Source of the DNA: Pleurodeles waltl
Lineage: Eukaryota > Chordata > Amphibia > Caudata > Salamandridae
Direction of reading: 5' to 3'
NCBI RefSeq assembly: GCF_031143425.1
Contig: NC_090451.1
Coordinates: forward strand, 354,586,339-354,650,338
Length of the DNA: 64,000 nucleotides
The notes under the pieces were generated by a model. The model did not search any database. It was not told the origin of the DNA and saw only the letters and a list, made by a program, of their open reading frames with translations. The translations under genes and the position numbers were made by a program. This document shows positions 46,080 through 57,230 of this stretch, piece by piece; the first letter of the stretch is position 1; every line of letters starts with the position of its first letter.

Positions 46080-48362
46080 ATTACATCAGGGAGCCCAGGT
46101 GCATAAGGGTGTTAGAACCTCCCACTGAAGACAATGGGACGTCCCTTGTCCAACTGCTGTCATTACCCATAGACAAGGTCAGTAGAACCCAGACGAAGAG
46201 GAACTAGGGAGAGAGGGGACAGAGCCCATACCACCCGGGGACACCCAGGTAATGCAGGAAGATCTCAGGAGTCGTCCACGAGCTGTGCCACGCCAGCCGT
46301 CGAATTGCAGAGGTTTCACTGGTCAGCAGGACCACCAACAAGCCTTGGCAAATGCAACAAAGTGTTGCACGAAGTGTTGCAGGATTTGGGGACCAGCAAG
46401 GTCCAAGGGACTCAACATTTGTAGGTAAGTCTGGGACAGCCCTCTGCGAGCAGGAGAGTCAACAAGAATCACTGGAGACCCCAGGAGGTCCCACTGGCAA
46501 CAGGCATAGGGAGTCGCAGAAAGGCCTCAGTGGCACAAAAAAGATGGATTCCAATGTCGCAGAGGCTGCAGGGAGGACTTCATTCTTGGAGTGGTGAATT
46601 GAGAGGCTGGTGCTTCTTGGAGCTAGGAGGTCTTCGGACTGAGGAGCCAAAAAGGCTTGGCAATGGCAAACAGGTGTAGTACACAGTGGTTCCGGTCAAG
46701 CTGCTTCAACGAGGGACCACAGCCTTCTCATGAAAGGCTAAGTAATGTGGGATACTTCTCAGTTGCAAAGAAAGAAGACAGGTCAGACCTCTGGAAAGCC
46801 ACAGAACCATAACCTTTGCTGTAGAACCTTGAAGAGTACAGTACCCACAAACCCGTTGTCAATGTTGAGGTGCCTGGTGATGCAGGGGAGTGACTCCTTC
46901 ACCCCAAAAGAGATTCCTTCTTGCTGTCCTACGTGCAGACAGAGTCCTTGTGACTCTGCAGGATGCAGTGTTACAGAGGTTGCAGAGGCTATACAATGCA
47001 TGGGGACAGAGTTGCACCAGGAGCCCTCCTACTTGATGCAGTCTTGTCTGGGTTCCTGATGAAGTCCGGCAGAGGTTCCAGTGTCCAGGTTGCAGACAGA
47101 AGAGTCTTGCAGACAATCTTGCAGACAAATCTAGGGTCCCACCCTCAGTGGAACCCTTAAGCAATCCAAGAAGAAGGTTGGACATCTTATCCAGTGACCC
47201 ACCTATTTGGGGGTCAGGGATGCTAATCTGGTGGACTGAGTAGTCAAGATGCTCCCAGGGGCCTCTGCTCATCTTATTTCCAAGATGGCAGAATCAAGTG
47301 GCCACCAAGCAGAGCTCTAGGCACCTCCTTAGGAGAGGAGCTGGGCAGGAGGGTGATCACTACCCTGTTTGTTGTGTGGTTTCGCGCCAAATCAAGAGCC
47401 GGGGGTACCTGCACTGGAGAACACCATTTTATGCAAGAAGGGCAACAAATGTGCCCTTCAAACCACTCTTCTGGTTCTCAGAAGCACTTCGATCTCCGAT
47501 TTCTAGCCCAAAGACACCTATTTCTAAAGGAGAAGTGAAGTGGTAACTGCTCCTCTGTAGTAAATTCTTATTTCTGCCTTCACTGCCAGAGTTAAGCTCA
47601 GCAGCAGGACAGCAGAACAGTGCCTGGGGTCAGCGGTAGAACTGGCTTTCACGCAGACCTTACAAGGCTGCACAGGCAAATAGGGCAGGGAACCTCTAAG
47701 AAGACCCCACAGTATATGGTATCATGTAACTAACTATGGAATTGGTGTATTTGCATGATTCAAACATGTTTGATACCAAAAGCGACTAGGATGAGTGTCC
47801 CCATTATGTAGTTGGACATCTTGTGTTAACCAGTGTCCACTACATACCTTAAGGTGGCTTAACCGCACTTGCAAAGCCCATAAAATGGGATCTGGGGTCT
47901 GCAGGGGTGCTCTGCTCATGGAGGGCACTTTCATACTTAGAACAATGCATACTGCCCTTGGCCTGAAGGGCATACCTTAGGGGTCACATAGGGTCAGAGT
48001 GCAGTGACATGACATAAAGGGAACCTTATAACTGGGCTGAAAGGTGCAAGAACCATTTCATACAGCCTGCAATGGCAAGCCTGTAGTCACAAATTGCTTG
48101 GGCGCCATAATACATGCTGCAGCCCATTGGGATCTCCTGGTGTACCAATGCCCTGGGTACCAAAGTACCATATAATAGGGACTTACAGGGGGGTACCAGT
48201 ATGCCAATTGTGGGGTGTAAAAGTTGCTTACCAACAAAATTTAGGTGAGAACACGGACACTGGGGTCCCGGAAAGCAGGGTCCTGGTGCACTACAGTCAA
48301 AACACACTGACACCAGGCAAAAAGTGGGGGTAACTATGTCAGAAACTTTCGACTTTCCTACA
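46080..48362 (-). mobile_element. Family 4 LTR-like element, antisense, copy 4b
   Basis: It ends GAAACTTTCGACTTTCCTACA, the complement of a TGTAGGAAAGTCG start, and carries the complement of GGGCTGCAGCAT at about 48114-48125 and a dyad box at 48258-48288. The left part matches Family 4 copy 4a in opposite orientation. The 3' terminus is missing on the left. Non-coding. Its position next to DIRS copy D fits insertion or truncation there. Confidence 0.7.
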
Positions 48363-49385
48363 AGGCGTAGCACATTTTAATGAAGAGAACGAACCATCTG
48401 GAGATGGTTTTCTTCTGCACTGTCCGACTTTTATCACACCGACATACCCAACAAAATGTTGATCATCCACCCGGAACTCTCTGGTACGATCAAGGTAGAA
48501 CGACAATGCTCTTTTTTTGGATCCAGACAGTGGAGTATCTACTCTTCCTTAGAAGGATGAGGGGCAGTAAAAAGTAAACAAGGTGATGGATTGGCCTACA
48601 TGAAAGGGCGTGCCCACTTTTGGCAAAAAGGAACCCCTGGTGCGAAGCACCACTCTGTCAAGATGGATGGAAAGGTACGATGGCTTAGATGACAATACCT
48701 ACAGCTCAATCACCCTGCAGGCAGATGTAATGGCCACAAGGAAGGCTGTTTTTAACATCAGAAGCCTTAGATTACAATTATGGAGAGTCTCAAAAGGAGA
48801 ACACAACAAGAAGGTGAGAATCAAATTCAAATCCCATTATGGCATTATGAATGGTGACGTAAGAAACATATGAGTAAGACCCTTAAGGAACCTTCTAACT
48901 GTAGGAGACAAACAAAGAAGGTTGGTCAGGCAATCTCAGAAATGCAGTGATAGCAGACAACCTTTGAGGGTGCTCAAAGCAGAGCGCTGCTGGGCCAAAG
49001 AAAGTATAAGCAGGAGGACCTCGTAAAAAGGGTCAGAGAGGGGTCAACAGACTTGTCTGTACACCATGCCACAAAGTTCTTCCATCGGCAGGTGTAGACT
49101 ATTTTGGTTGTGGGCCGCCTGGCCGCCATGATAACGTTACAGACTTCAGGCAGAAGGACAAAAGCTGTCTACAGCTGCCGCTCAATCTCAATGCAGGAGA
49201 GGCATACTGGACAGGTTCAGGTGTAGAACCCTCCCTGCTGCAACAGAAGACACTCCAGAAGGAACAGTTTGATCGGAGGATCAATGCCCGTGTTCAATAG
49301 CCCAGGATACCAGACTCTCTGCTTCATGCCCAGTCCGATGCCACAAGGATTACTTGGGCCTAGTCTATCATGATCTTCTTGAGAA
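48363..49385 (-). pseudogene. DIRS tyrosine recombinase C-terminal remnant (copy D)
   Basis: The minus-strand translation at 48380-48560 contains a segment ending KKTISRWFVLFIKMCYA, which resembles the end of DIRS recombinases (TLSRWI...I..CY). The remainder to 49385 is heavily broken, without an intact catalytic region that I could identify. It lies 3' of RNase H in the same orientation, as expected. Identification is by order and one motif. Confidence 0.6.
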
Positions 49386-50710
49386 CTAAGGGAAGATTTG
49401 GTATAGGAGGAAAGGCGTACAAGATGGAGTGAGTTCCTCTCGAGATGAAAAGCGTCGCAGAATAAGTGTCGACTTGAAAACTCCAACACGTAAAACTGCT
49501 GACATTGCGCATTCTCTGCAGAGGCGAACAGATCTAACGAAGGCTCTCCCCACTGCTGAAAGAGACCTTATGCCACCTTCAGATAGAGATGTCATTTGTG
49601 ATCGATCAGGCACTGTCAGCTGAGTTTGTCCGCTCCAGCATTCAGAGAGCCCACCAGGTGTTGAACTACCAGGGAAATGACAAAGGGTCCACGACCACAC
49701 CACACCCTGCTTTTTGTAGTACCACATGGCGGTGGTGTTGTCTGAACACCTAAACTATTTTCCCTTTGAGAGAGGGAATGCCTTCAATGCCAGTCTGATC
49801 TTCCTGAGATCCAAAAGATGGATATGGAGCATAGACTCCACCAGAAACCAGACACCTCTGATCTCCACCTCTCTTGTGTGGCCACCCCAACCAGGGAGTG
49901 ATGCATATATCACTGTCAGATCTGTTTGGGGGAAAAGAGAGGTATCTGCCTCTGACCCAACTGCGGTCCAAGAGTTACCACTACAGGTCTTGCACCACTC
50001 CCTACAATATCTGGACCATGTCAGAGAGATTCCCCTGATGCTTTGCCCACTGGAACTGCAGGTCCCAATGTAGAGCCCTCATATGTCCTCTGCCATGTGT
50101 CACGAGCAGGTTGCCATGAGTCCCAGCAGCCTTAGAATCATTGTCATCTAAATCCAGGATAGAGGCTGAAACATCAGTATCATAGCCTGAATATCCTGGA
50201 CTCGCCACTCTGGAGGATAAGCCCAAAATTGCACTCTGTCCAGAACAGCTCCGATGAAGGGGAGCATCTGAGAGGGAGTCAGGTTTATACTAAACCCTAG
50301 CGAATGCAGGAGGACAGCAGAAGATTGGAGGTGGGAGATGACAGCCTGGGGCCAGCCTGCCTTCAACAGCCAGTAATCGAGGTAGGGGGAAGGCAAACTC
50401 ATGACCAGTGCAGATGAGCTGCGATCACCATCATCACCTTGATGAACACCCGAGGAGCACTTCCAAGGTCAAAGGGGAGCAAAGGGAACTGAAAATGCTT
50501 GTGGCCTACTGAGAAACGTAAGTAACATCTGTGGTCAGGCAGGTTGGGAATATGGAAATAGGAGTCCTACAAGTCCAATGCTACTGTCCAGCCTCATGGG
50601 TCCAAGGCAGATAGAAACTGAGCCAGAAAGATCATTCTGAACATCATCTCCTTGAGGAAGAGAATGAAGGACTGATGGTCTAAGGTAGGGTGGAAGCCCT
50701 TGTCCTTTTT
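49386..50710 (-). pseudogene. DIRS reverse transcriptase and RNase H (copy D)
   Basis: Minus-strand frames carry PSPYLDYWLLKAGWPQ (50355-50402), where the second catalytic aspartate of YLDD has become tyrosine (YLDY at 50373-50384). GWPHKRGGDQRCLVSGG (49800-49900) and the start MWYYKKQGV (49727 leftwards) come from RNase H. The same segments are intact in copy B. Frame changes and the lost aspartate exclude activity. Confidence 0.85.
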
Positions 50711-51309
50711 AGGGCACCAGAAAGTAGCAGGAATAACAACTACGACCTACTTCTGGCACATGAACCTTCTCTATGGCTGCCTTGACCAAATGAACCATAA
50801 CAGCCTCGCGGAGAAGTTGCAGGTGATCCTGAGCCATCCGACTGTAGGATGGTAGCATGGATGGAAGGGTAATCTCTAAGGAGAAGGAGTAGCCTCTTCT
50901 GACTATTTGCAAGCCACACCTGTCTGATGTGATGGAGTGCCAGTGGGGCAGACGAGAGTGAACCCTCCCTTCGACTGGACCCTGATGGGGAAGCGTTAGA
51001 CTAGCTTTGGAAGCTGCTGCAGATGGAGGGGCAGTTGAATGGCTAGACCACTCCCTCACTGATCCAGGAGGTCATTGGATCCCATGTCTCTGGCTACACA
51101 GGCAGGGCAGCATGGTGGCTGGAGAAGAACAGACATGGCTAGGAGCCCCTACTGTAGCCACGAAAGGGGCGAAAAGCAGACTGAGAGAGATGAGGAGCAG
51201 GTGCAAAGCCCAAAGGTCTGGCTCAAGCCCGGGATTCCTTAAAGTGCTCAAGCGCAGAGGCTGCTTTGTCCCGAAGAGACAGGTGCCAGCAAAGGGCATG
51301 TCCATAAGG
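50711..51309 (-). pseudogene. DIRS reverse transcriptase start and gag end (copy D)
   Basis: The minus-strand frame 50709-51059 carries VPEVGRSCYSCYFLVP, the counterpart of LPEVGRSFYFSFFLVL in copy B, preceded by gag-linker sequence. ATGTCCATAAGG at 51298-51309 is the left copy of the 12-bp target-site duplication made by the LINE inserted at 51310. Gag resumes at 55248. Confidence 0.75.
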
Positions 51310-51345
51310 AATGCAAAGTGTAGTTCAACCTCAGATATAGATTGA

Positions 51346-53445
51346 CGTGAAGCCCTTAGGATAAAGGGTAGGAGAGAGGGTAGATCCAGTCCAGATTCTA
51401 TCACAGCAAATAATCAGATATTGTACAATTGGAGAGACGAGCCAAAAGTATATTGTAGTGCCCTAGTAGAGGGGATCGCATATGGCCCCACGCCTCGCTT
51501 AAATAATAACGGTGAGAAACAAATAGATAAGGGGGACAAACTCGACCCGCCGATTAGGTTCTTATCGTGGAATGTGGCAGGGTTGCTCCAGAAAACAAGT
51601 ATCCCTGACTGGTGTAGTTTTATAGATAAACACCATATTATTCTACTCCAGGAAACATGGGCTTCATCCGTGACCAGCAGAGAAGGTTATTGGACCTTCC
51701 AAAAAACCGCGCGTCCTTCATTATCTGGTAGGGCAGCAGGGGGTTTGATAATTTGGCTAAAACATGATTTATTTCCCAAAGTTAGGGAGCTAGTAACCCC
51801 TTCCAGGGATCTGCTAGCTGTTGAGGTTGAACTTAGCACTGCTAGAGGGTCCTTTAGTATAGTAATTGTAAACATATATGTTAGGCCTGGCATTCATAGG
51901 ATTAAGACAGTACTGATTAATATATTAACAGACTTTCTTAACACCCTACCGGGAGGGCAGGGACTTATTGTTGCAGGAGATTTTAATATGCATTTGAATG
52001 GCATTGATGATATCCAACAAAAAGGAATCCAGTGTGCAGAAACATGGGATAAATCTGGTCCGGTCAAGGTTACAAACAAGAAAGAAGGGGGTGCGTTAGA
52101 CTTATTAGAAGACCTAATAGCAATAAAGGGGCTAAGAAAAATAAATGGGAACACCAGGTCAGATACCCCGGCATCGCCCACATATAGGAGAGGAATATAT
52201 TCTAGTCACCTTGATTATGTATTGGTAGATGATATTCTTTGGAATTCGCTTATAGATATGGTCGTTCTCCCTCGCAATGACAGTGACCATTATGCTTTGA
52301 GTACCACCTTTTTCTCTACTCTATTCACTTGTAAAACTATGACAGCATGGGCTGAAGGTTACGCCTTAGAAAAGACAAATGATTTTAAAAATGTGAAATG
52401 GGAATGGGTGGAGGGTGATGTTAATTTCCAACTATTAATTTACCAAATAGTTGTAAAAACTCTGTCCCCACTGAAGTATGCAAATATTATAATGGTGGAC
52501 CTGATCAACTTGCACGACTCTCTGATTAACCAGTTAAAATTGCAGTTTCAGGTAGTAAGGAGGCGGACACAGAATGGGACAAGATCGACAAGCTGGTTTT
52601 CCAACTCCTGTCGTCAGGCCAAATTACACCTATTGGGAGTGCTGAAGGCAGGGATGCCCAGAGAGATTAGAGAATCTAGGACTGCGTATAAAATTGCACT
52701 AAAAAATGCAAAAAAAGAGTGGGAAACTAATTACTGGAATAGGTTGGTAGAGGCACCCCATGGGAAGGACTCCAAATTATTCTGGAAATTAGTGGCAGAT
52801 AAAGGTAATTCCCAAGGTATGGAGAATCACCCTGGAATCCAGCCCGAAATTTGGGTGACACATTTTAAAAATGTATATAGGAAACCTTATACCAGTAGTG
52901 CAACTATTTTGTTAGTAAAATTTAATGATTCTTGCCCTAACTCAATAAACTCATCACCTTCTGGGGGATTTCCATCACCTAAATTTGCCCTGGATCTTTT
53001 CACCCTTAAAGAAACTACTCTGGCTCTCCAATCGGTCCGTAAAGGGAAGGCCCCTGGGCTGGATGGCATACCAGGTGATCTATTTCTGTCTAGACCTACA
53101 ACTTGGTCCCTGTATCTAAATGCGCTTAGCAACGAGATATTGAGTGGGGGAGGACTTCCTCCCTCGTGGCAAGGAGCAATAATAGTTCCCATCTATAAAA
53201 AAGGGTCAAGGGAAGAACCTACTAATTATAGACCTATCAGCCTGCTGGATGTTAGTAAAAAAATATTTAGCAAGCAGGTATTGAATAGATTACAGGCATG
53301 GATAGAGGAATTCCATATCCTTTCTGATTTCCAGGCAGGCTTTAGAAAAGGAATGAGTACAATATATCAGGTATTCAGATTTAATCTCCTTTGTTGGAAA
53401 TATTTGTCACTAAAGAAATGTCACCTGTATGTAGCCTTCAATTGA
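51346..53445 (+). pseudogene. LINE ORF2, endonuclease and first half of reverse transcriptase
   Basis: This frame is open from 51346, just after a stop at 51343, for about 699 codons. Endonuclease motifs are FLSWNVAGL (about 51562), LLQETW (metal-binding glutamate, about 51643), VAGDFNMHL (about 51976), SHLDYVLVD and NDSDHYAL (catalytic histidine, about 52282). Reverse transcriptase motifs are KAPGLDGIPGDLF (about 53050), NYRPISLLDVSKK and FQAGFRKGMST. The frame ends at a TGA (53443-53445) just before the first catalytic aspartate motif. One extra A around 53434-53437 accounts for the shift; the protein continues in the next frame. The APE-type endonuclease nicks target DNA and the transcriptase primes from the nick. 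Confidence 0.92.
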
Positions 53446-54934
53446 CTTAAAAGCTGCCTTTGATATGGTCCCAAGGGACCAATTGTGGAGTGTGTTGGAG
53501 AGCTATCAACTCGATGGAGAACTATTAAGTCTGATAAGGTACTTACATGAGGGGACGTATGCCAAAGTTCGCTGGTCCCAAAGTGGTGATCTAACACAAG
53601 CTATACCTGTTAATAGGGGGGTGAGACAAGGGTGCATTTTGGCCCCAACATTGTTTAACCTCTACATTAACGGTGCGGCGGACCAACTACTAAAATGTAA
53701 ACATGACGCCTCAAAGCTAGCTGGATCCTCTGTTCCCATTTTAATGTTCGCTGACGACACTTTACTAATTTCGAGAACACCTATGGGCTTGCAAAATGAA
53801 TTGGATGCTTTTTATCAATTCTGTCTTAAAAGAGGTCTTGAAATAAACCCAATCAAATCAAAGTTTATGGTTTTTAATCCGCACAAATCTTTTAGGGGGA
53901 AAATGATCATAGCAGGCAAATTAGTGGAGAAAGTCAGTCAATTTGATTATCTGGGGATTAGATTAAGTGATGACCAAGGATGGTCGGCGCAGATTGAAAA
54001 GAGTTCGATGGCCCTTAGGCAGAGGTCAACAGTGATAGGGAGGAAAATTGCCAATATTTCAGAAGGGGAGATATCACCTGCTATTACTGTTTACAAAGCA
54101 GCGGCAGTTGCAGCTTCAATCTATGGTGCTGAGCTTTGGGGACACACTAATTCTAGGTGTTTGACTATAGAAGAAAATCGCTTTTTAAGAAATTTCTTAC
54201 GATTGCCAATGAGTACCCCTCTCATCCCCCTCAGATTTGATTTAGCTCTAAATGAGATACATAACGTAAATGCATTAAGACCACTTAAGTATTGGGTTCG
54301 CCTTTGGACCTCTGACCATCTGTCTACTCTCCAGATAGCGTTAGAAGAGTTTTTAGTAGATGATTGTGTAGTAAAGATCCCATGGTTGAGACACATTAGA
54401 GATATGTGTAAACTTCTTAATATGGAAGAGGTCTGGAGTGCTCCTCAGAATCTGACCAAGGAAGTAAAAGAACGAATAAATAGGTGTTATTGGGAGAATA
54501 TTTTGTTCCAAACATGGTATAATTGTAAAGGAAGTCGGACCTTGCAGTTTTTAGACCATAAAGGTAGTCCTAAATTTGAGGTATATATGGACAATGTAAA
54601 TCCCCCCTATGTTAAAGCGCTTTATATTAAGTTCAGGTTAGGGATCCTCCCGCTCAAGACATTTACTGTGAGATGGAGAGCAGAGGACCGGAATTTAATA
54701 TTTTGTCATTTTTGTAAAAAAACTACAGAGTCACTTGCGCACTTTATGTTCTTTTGCCCTAGATATGTGGCCCCAAGGAAGAAGTGGATTGCCCCGTTAT
54801 GCAGATTATTGGGGATAAGGGAATGGAAAATAGCATTGCGATTGATGATAACTGATACAAATGATAAAATAGTATTTTCAGTTGCAAGATATCTGCAAAG
54901 TGCATGGGCTATAAGAACTAGAGAGTTGTTATAA
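53446..54934 (+). pseudogene. LINE ORF2, second half of reverse transcriptase and C-terminal domain
   Basis: Continuing in the shifted frame are LKAAFDMVPRDQLW (first catalytic aspartate, about 53450), GVRQGCILAPTLFNLYING, the catalytic box FADD at 53747-53758 and LEINPIKSKFMVFN. About 350 residues of C-terminal domain follow, with a cysteine-histidine motif CHFCKKTTESLAHFMFFC (about 54702-54755). The frame runs to a stop at 54932-54934 without further breaks. The motif set places it with Jockey-superclade LINEs (CR1, L2, Daphne, Vingi). A phylogeny would be needed to choose among them. Confidence 0.92.
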
Positions 54935-55235
54935 TTGTCTATTTTAAAAATTGGTCTTAGTTATTTATTTTAATAATTTATTATTCGATTTGATTGGAAC
55001 AAGATAACGAGTTATTAACTTTTTATATTTAAAATGATAGGATTTTAAGATTTAAGGAATAATAATGTTTGTATTGTATTGTCTTAAAATCATGTGATTT
55101 TAAAATTCATTTAGGATTTTAATATGTATAATATGGTATTTTGTTTATTTTTTCTTTCCACAAATCAATATGTTATGGTGTTAATTGTTCACTTTTATGG
55201 CTTTTTAGCCGAAATATAGTATTTGATTTGATTTG

Positions 55236-57230
55236 ATGTCCATAAGGGTGGATTGGCCATCCCCCCCAAGAAGGCCAGACATCCTCAACCAGGTGTGGCA
55301 TCTCAAGGCCACCACTGAAGCAACCTATGAGCCTACGGAGTTGGTCGTATCCAGCCCACATCGTATTGTGAACTTAGCTGCATCTCTCCAGTCAGGCACA
55401 GCTTAGGACAGAATGATATGGGCCTCCTACGAGACCTGTTGCAGCACCCGCGCAACCATGTTTCATAAATTATGGGTGTAAAAGCACAAAAGGCATGTAG
55501 TGTTTACGGACCTCAATGCCAGGCTGGAGGAAGAAAACAGCTTATTCCTACGCTGATCCAGTCGCTTGGATTACCTATCCAGGGGTTTGGTAAGGAATGT
55601 GCCTGGGGACATAAAAGTTTTGATAACCAAGTTCTCAGGGGTTGGGAGTTGCTTTAGGAACACTGGGTTATTTGGAGTGGGTCTATGGAGGTGGGCAATT
55701 ATCCCATTCAGAGGAGCCCCTGTGCTGGGACTGGACCAGCTCCCCAGCACATCAGTAAGGGCTTCATTAAAGGGCAAAAGGAGTTCTGAAGTCAAAGCCC
55801 CAGGGTGAAGCACCTCTGTTAGGGGGTTAGTCCTGACTGCCACAGAAGGTAGCTGAAGGCCCTGGACCTAGGCTGCTCTTCTTACCACCACTGAATAGGA
55901 CACTCCCTCCTCCGCAGCTAGGGTAGGGGGAGAAAGCATGCCAGTGTCAGGAGTGTCAATACCACTGGCTTCACCCAGTTTGATTGGCCAGTCCATGGGC
56001 TCTTCCAGCTGATATTTCAAAGGGTCCAGCAACCCCTCCCAAGCCTCATCGTACCCAAACCCAAGTGAATAAGGGTCAGGATCGAACCTAGGGAACAAGG
56101 TTCCTGTCGAAGTCTGAATCTGTGTCACACAACGTCAATTCGGCTCTGTGTTGGCAATGAGGATTGGATTGATGCCAACCATGGGCACAGGCGACGCTGG
56201 CAGCGTCGACTTCAGAAAAGTCATTTGGCAAGGTCGAGGTGGTACAACCCATGTTGGTTCAGATCCTGGAACAGATCCATGGGTGCCACCCGGAGCTAAG
56301 GACGAAGCTGCCAGAGTGGAACCTGAGGTGAACCTTGCTAACCCTGCAGGGCCCGAAGGAGCTCCAGCAGAGTCAGACTGCTCAAATATGATGTGCATGG
56401 CCTCTTAAAACTCAGGGAGTTGGGCAGGGTTCACTCTGGTTCCCAGAAACTCGGGGAGGTGCAGAGCCGACCAAGTGCAGCCTTCGAGGACAGAGGCCTA
56501 GAACAATGATGCTCCTTTTCACTTGTCATTCGACAGACTGGGTTAAGTTCTTAGACTTCTTTTTGTGCCCTGACTTACTCAACCATCTAGAGGACTTGGT
56601 GTAGGATGGTGAAGAATGTGAGTTCCGCGCTCATTCTTGAGACCTTCCTCTCAACCAAGATCAGGAGCGACAAAGAGCAGTGTGCAGGGCCGCAATGAGC
56701 TTCAAAGCTTTCAAATTCATGGCCTAGCACTCAGAGCACGACTTTGGGTTGTGGTCATGTTCCAGACACCACAAGCACACGAGGTGCAGATCCCTCACAG
56801 ACATCGCCCGATGACGATGATAGGATCCGCACTGTTTGAACCCAGTTTTATGTGAGGACATCTCAACATACCAGGAGTATCAACACTCAAAAAATTGTCA
56901 ACAAAACATTGAAAAGTACCAGTCAAAAAGTGACTAAGGAGTATGTTTCTTCAGATTTGCTCTGGCTGGCACGTAGACAAAAGAAATGTCAACACGCAGA
57001 CGTGGCGCCTATATAGGTCCTGCAACATCATATTCAGCATGCACGACAACAACACGACTGATGCCATCTGACAGCACACAGGGGTACTGCTCGAAGAAAA
57101 ATCTCCAGATCCAGACTGATGCCTGGGGGAAATTCTAAGGTAAGGATTCTGCAACTAGAAGTCTCTATCAGACTCATCTCTTCACTGCAATCTACACATA
57201 TGGTATGAATACAGGAGGGTTGTAGGAAGC
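55236..57230 (-). pseudogene. DIRS gag-like region and terminal repeat (copy D, continued)
   Basis: After the LINE, DIRS copy D resumes. The minus-strand frame 55571-55843 carries LLLPFNEALTDVLGSWSSPS, 55868-56128 carries GMLSPPTLAAEEG, and the complement of 56640-56870 carries the zinc-binding pattern HLVCLWCLEHDHNPKSCSEC. The leader contains the complement of GGACCTATATAGG near 57010. The end lies at or before 57230, where Family 1 copy 1e begins. Frames are broken repeatedly. Confidence 0.8.

Larger units (their letters stand above)
51310..55235 (+). mobile_element. Nearly intact APE-type LINE (Jockey/CR1-like group)
   Basis: A 3926-bp element with a perfect 12-bp target-site duplication ATGTCCATAAGG (51298-51309 and 55236-55247). 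It contains one ORF2-like protein split by a single frameshift (51346-53445 and 53446-54934) and a roughly 300-bp AT-rich 3' UTR. It ends in short repeats of ATTTG (55219-55235) instead of poly-A. Such 3' microsatellite ends are known in CR1/L2/Jockey-related LINEs. No ORF1 is present and the main frame lacks an ATG near its start, so the element is probably 5'-truncated. The low divergence of the frame suggests a recent insertion. Confidence 0.9.
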
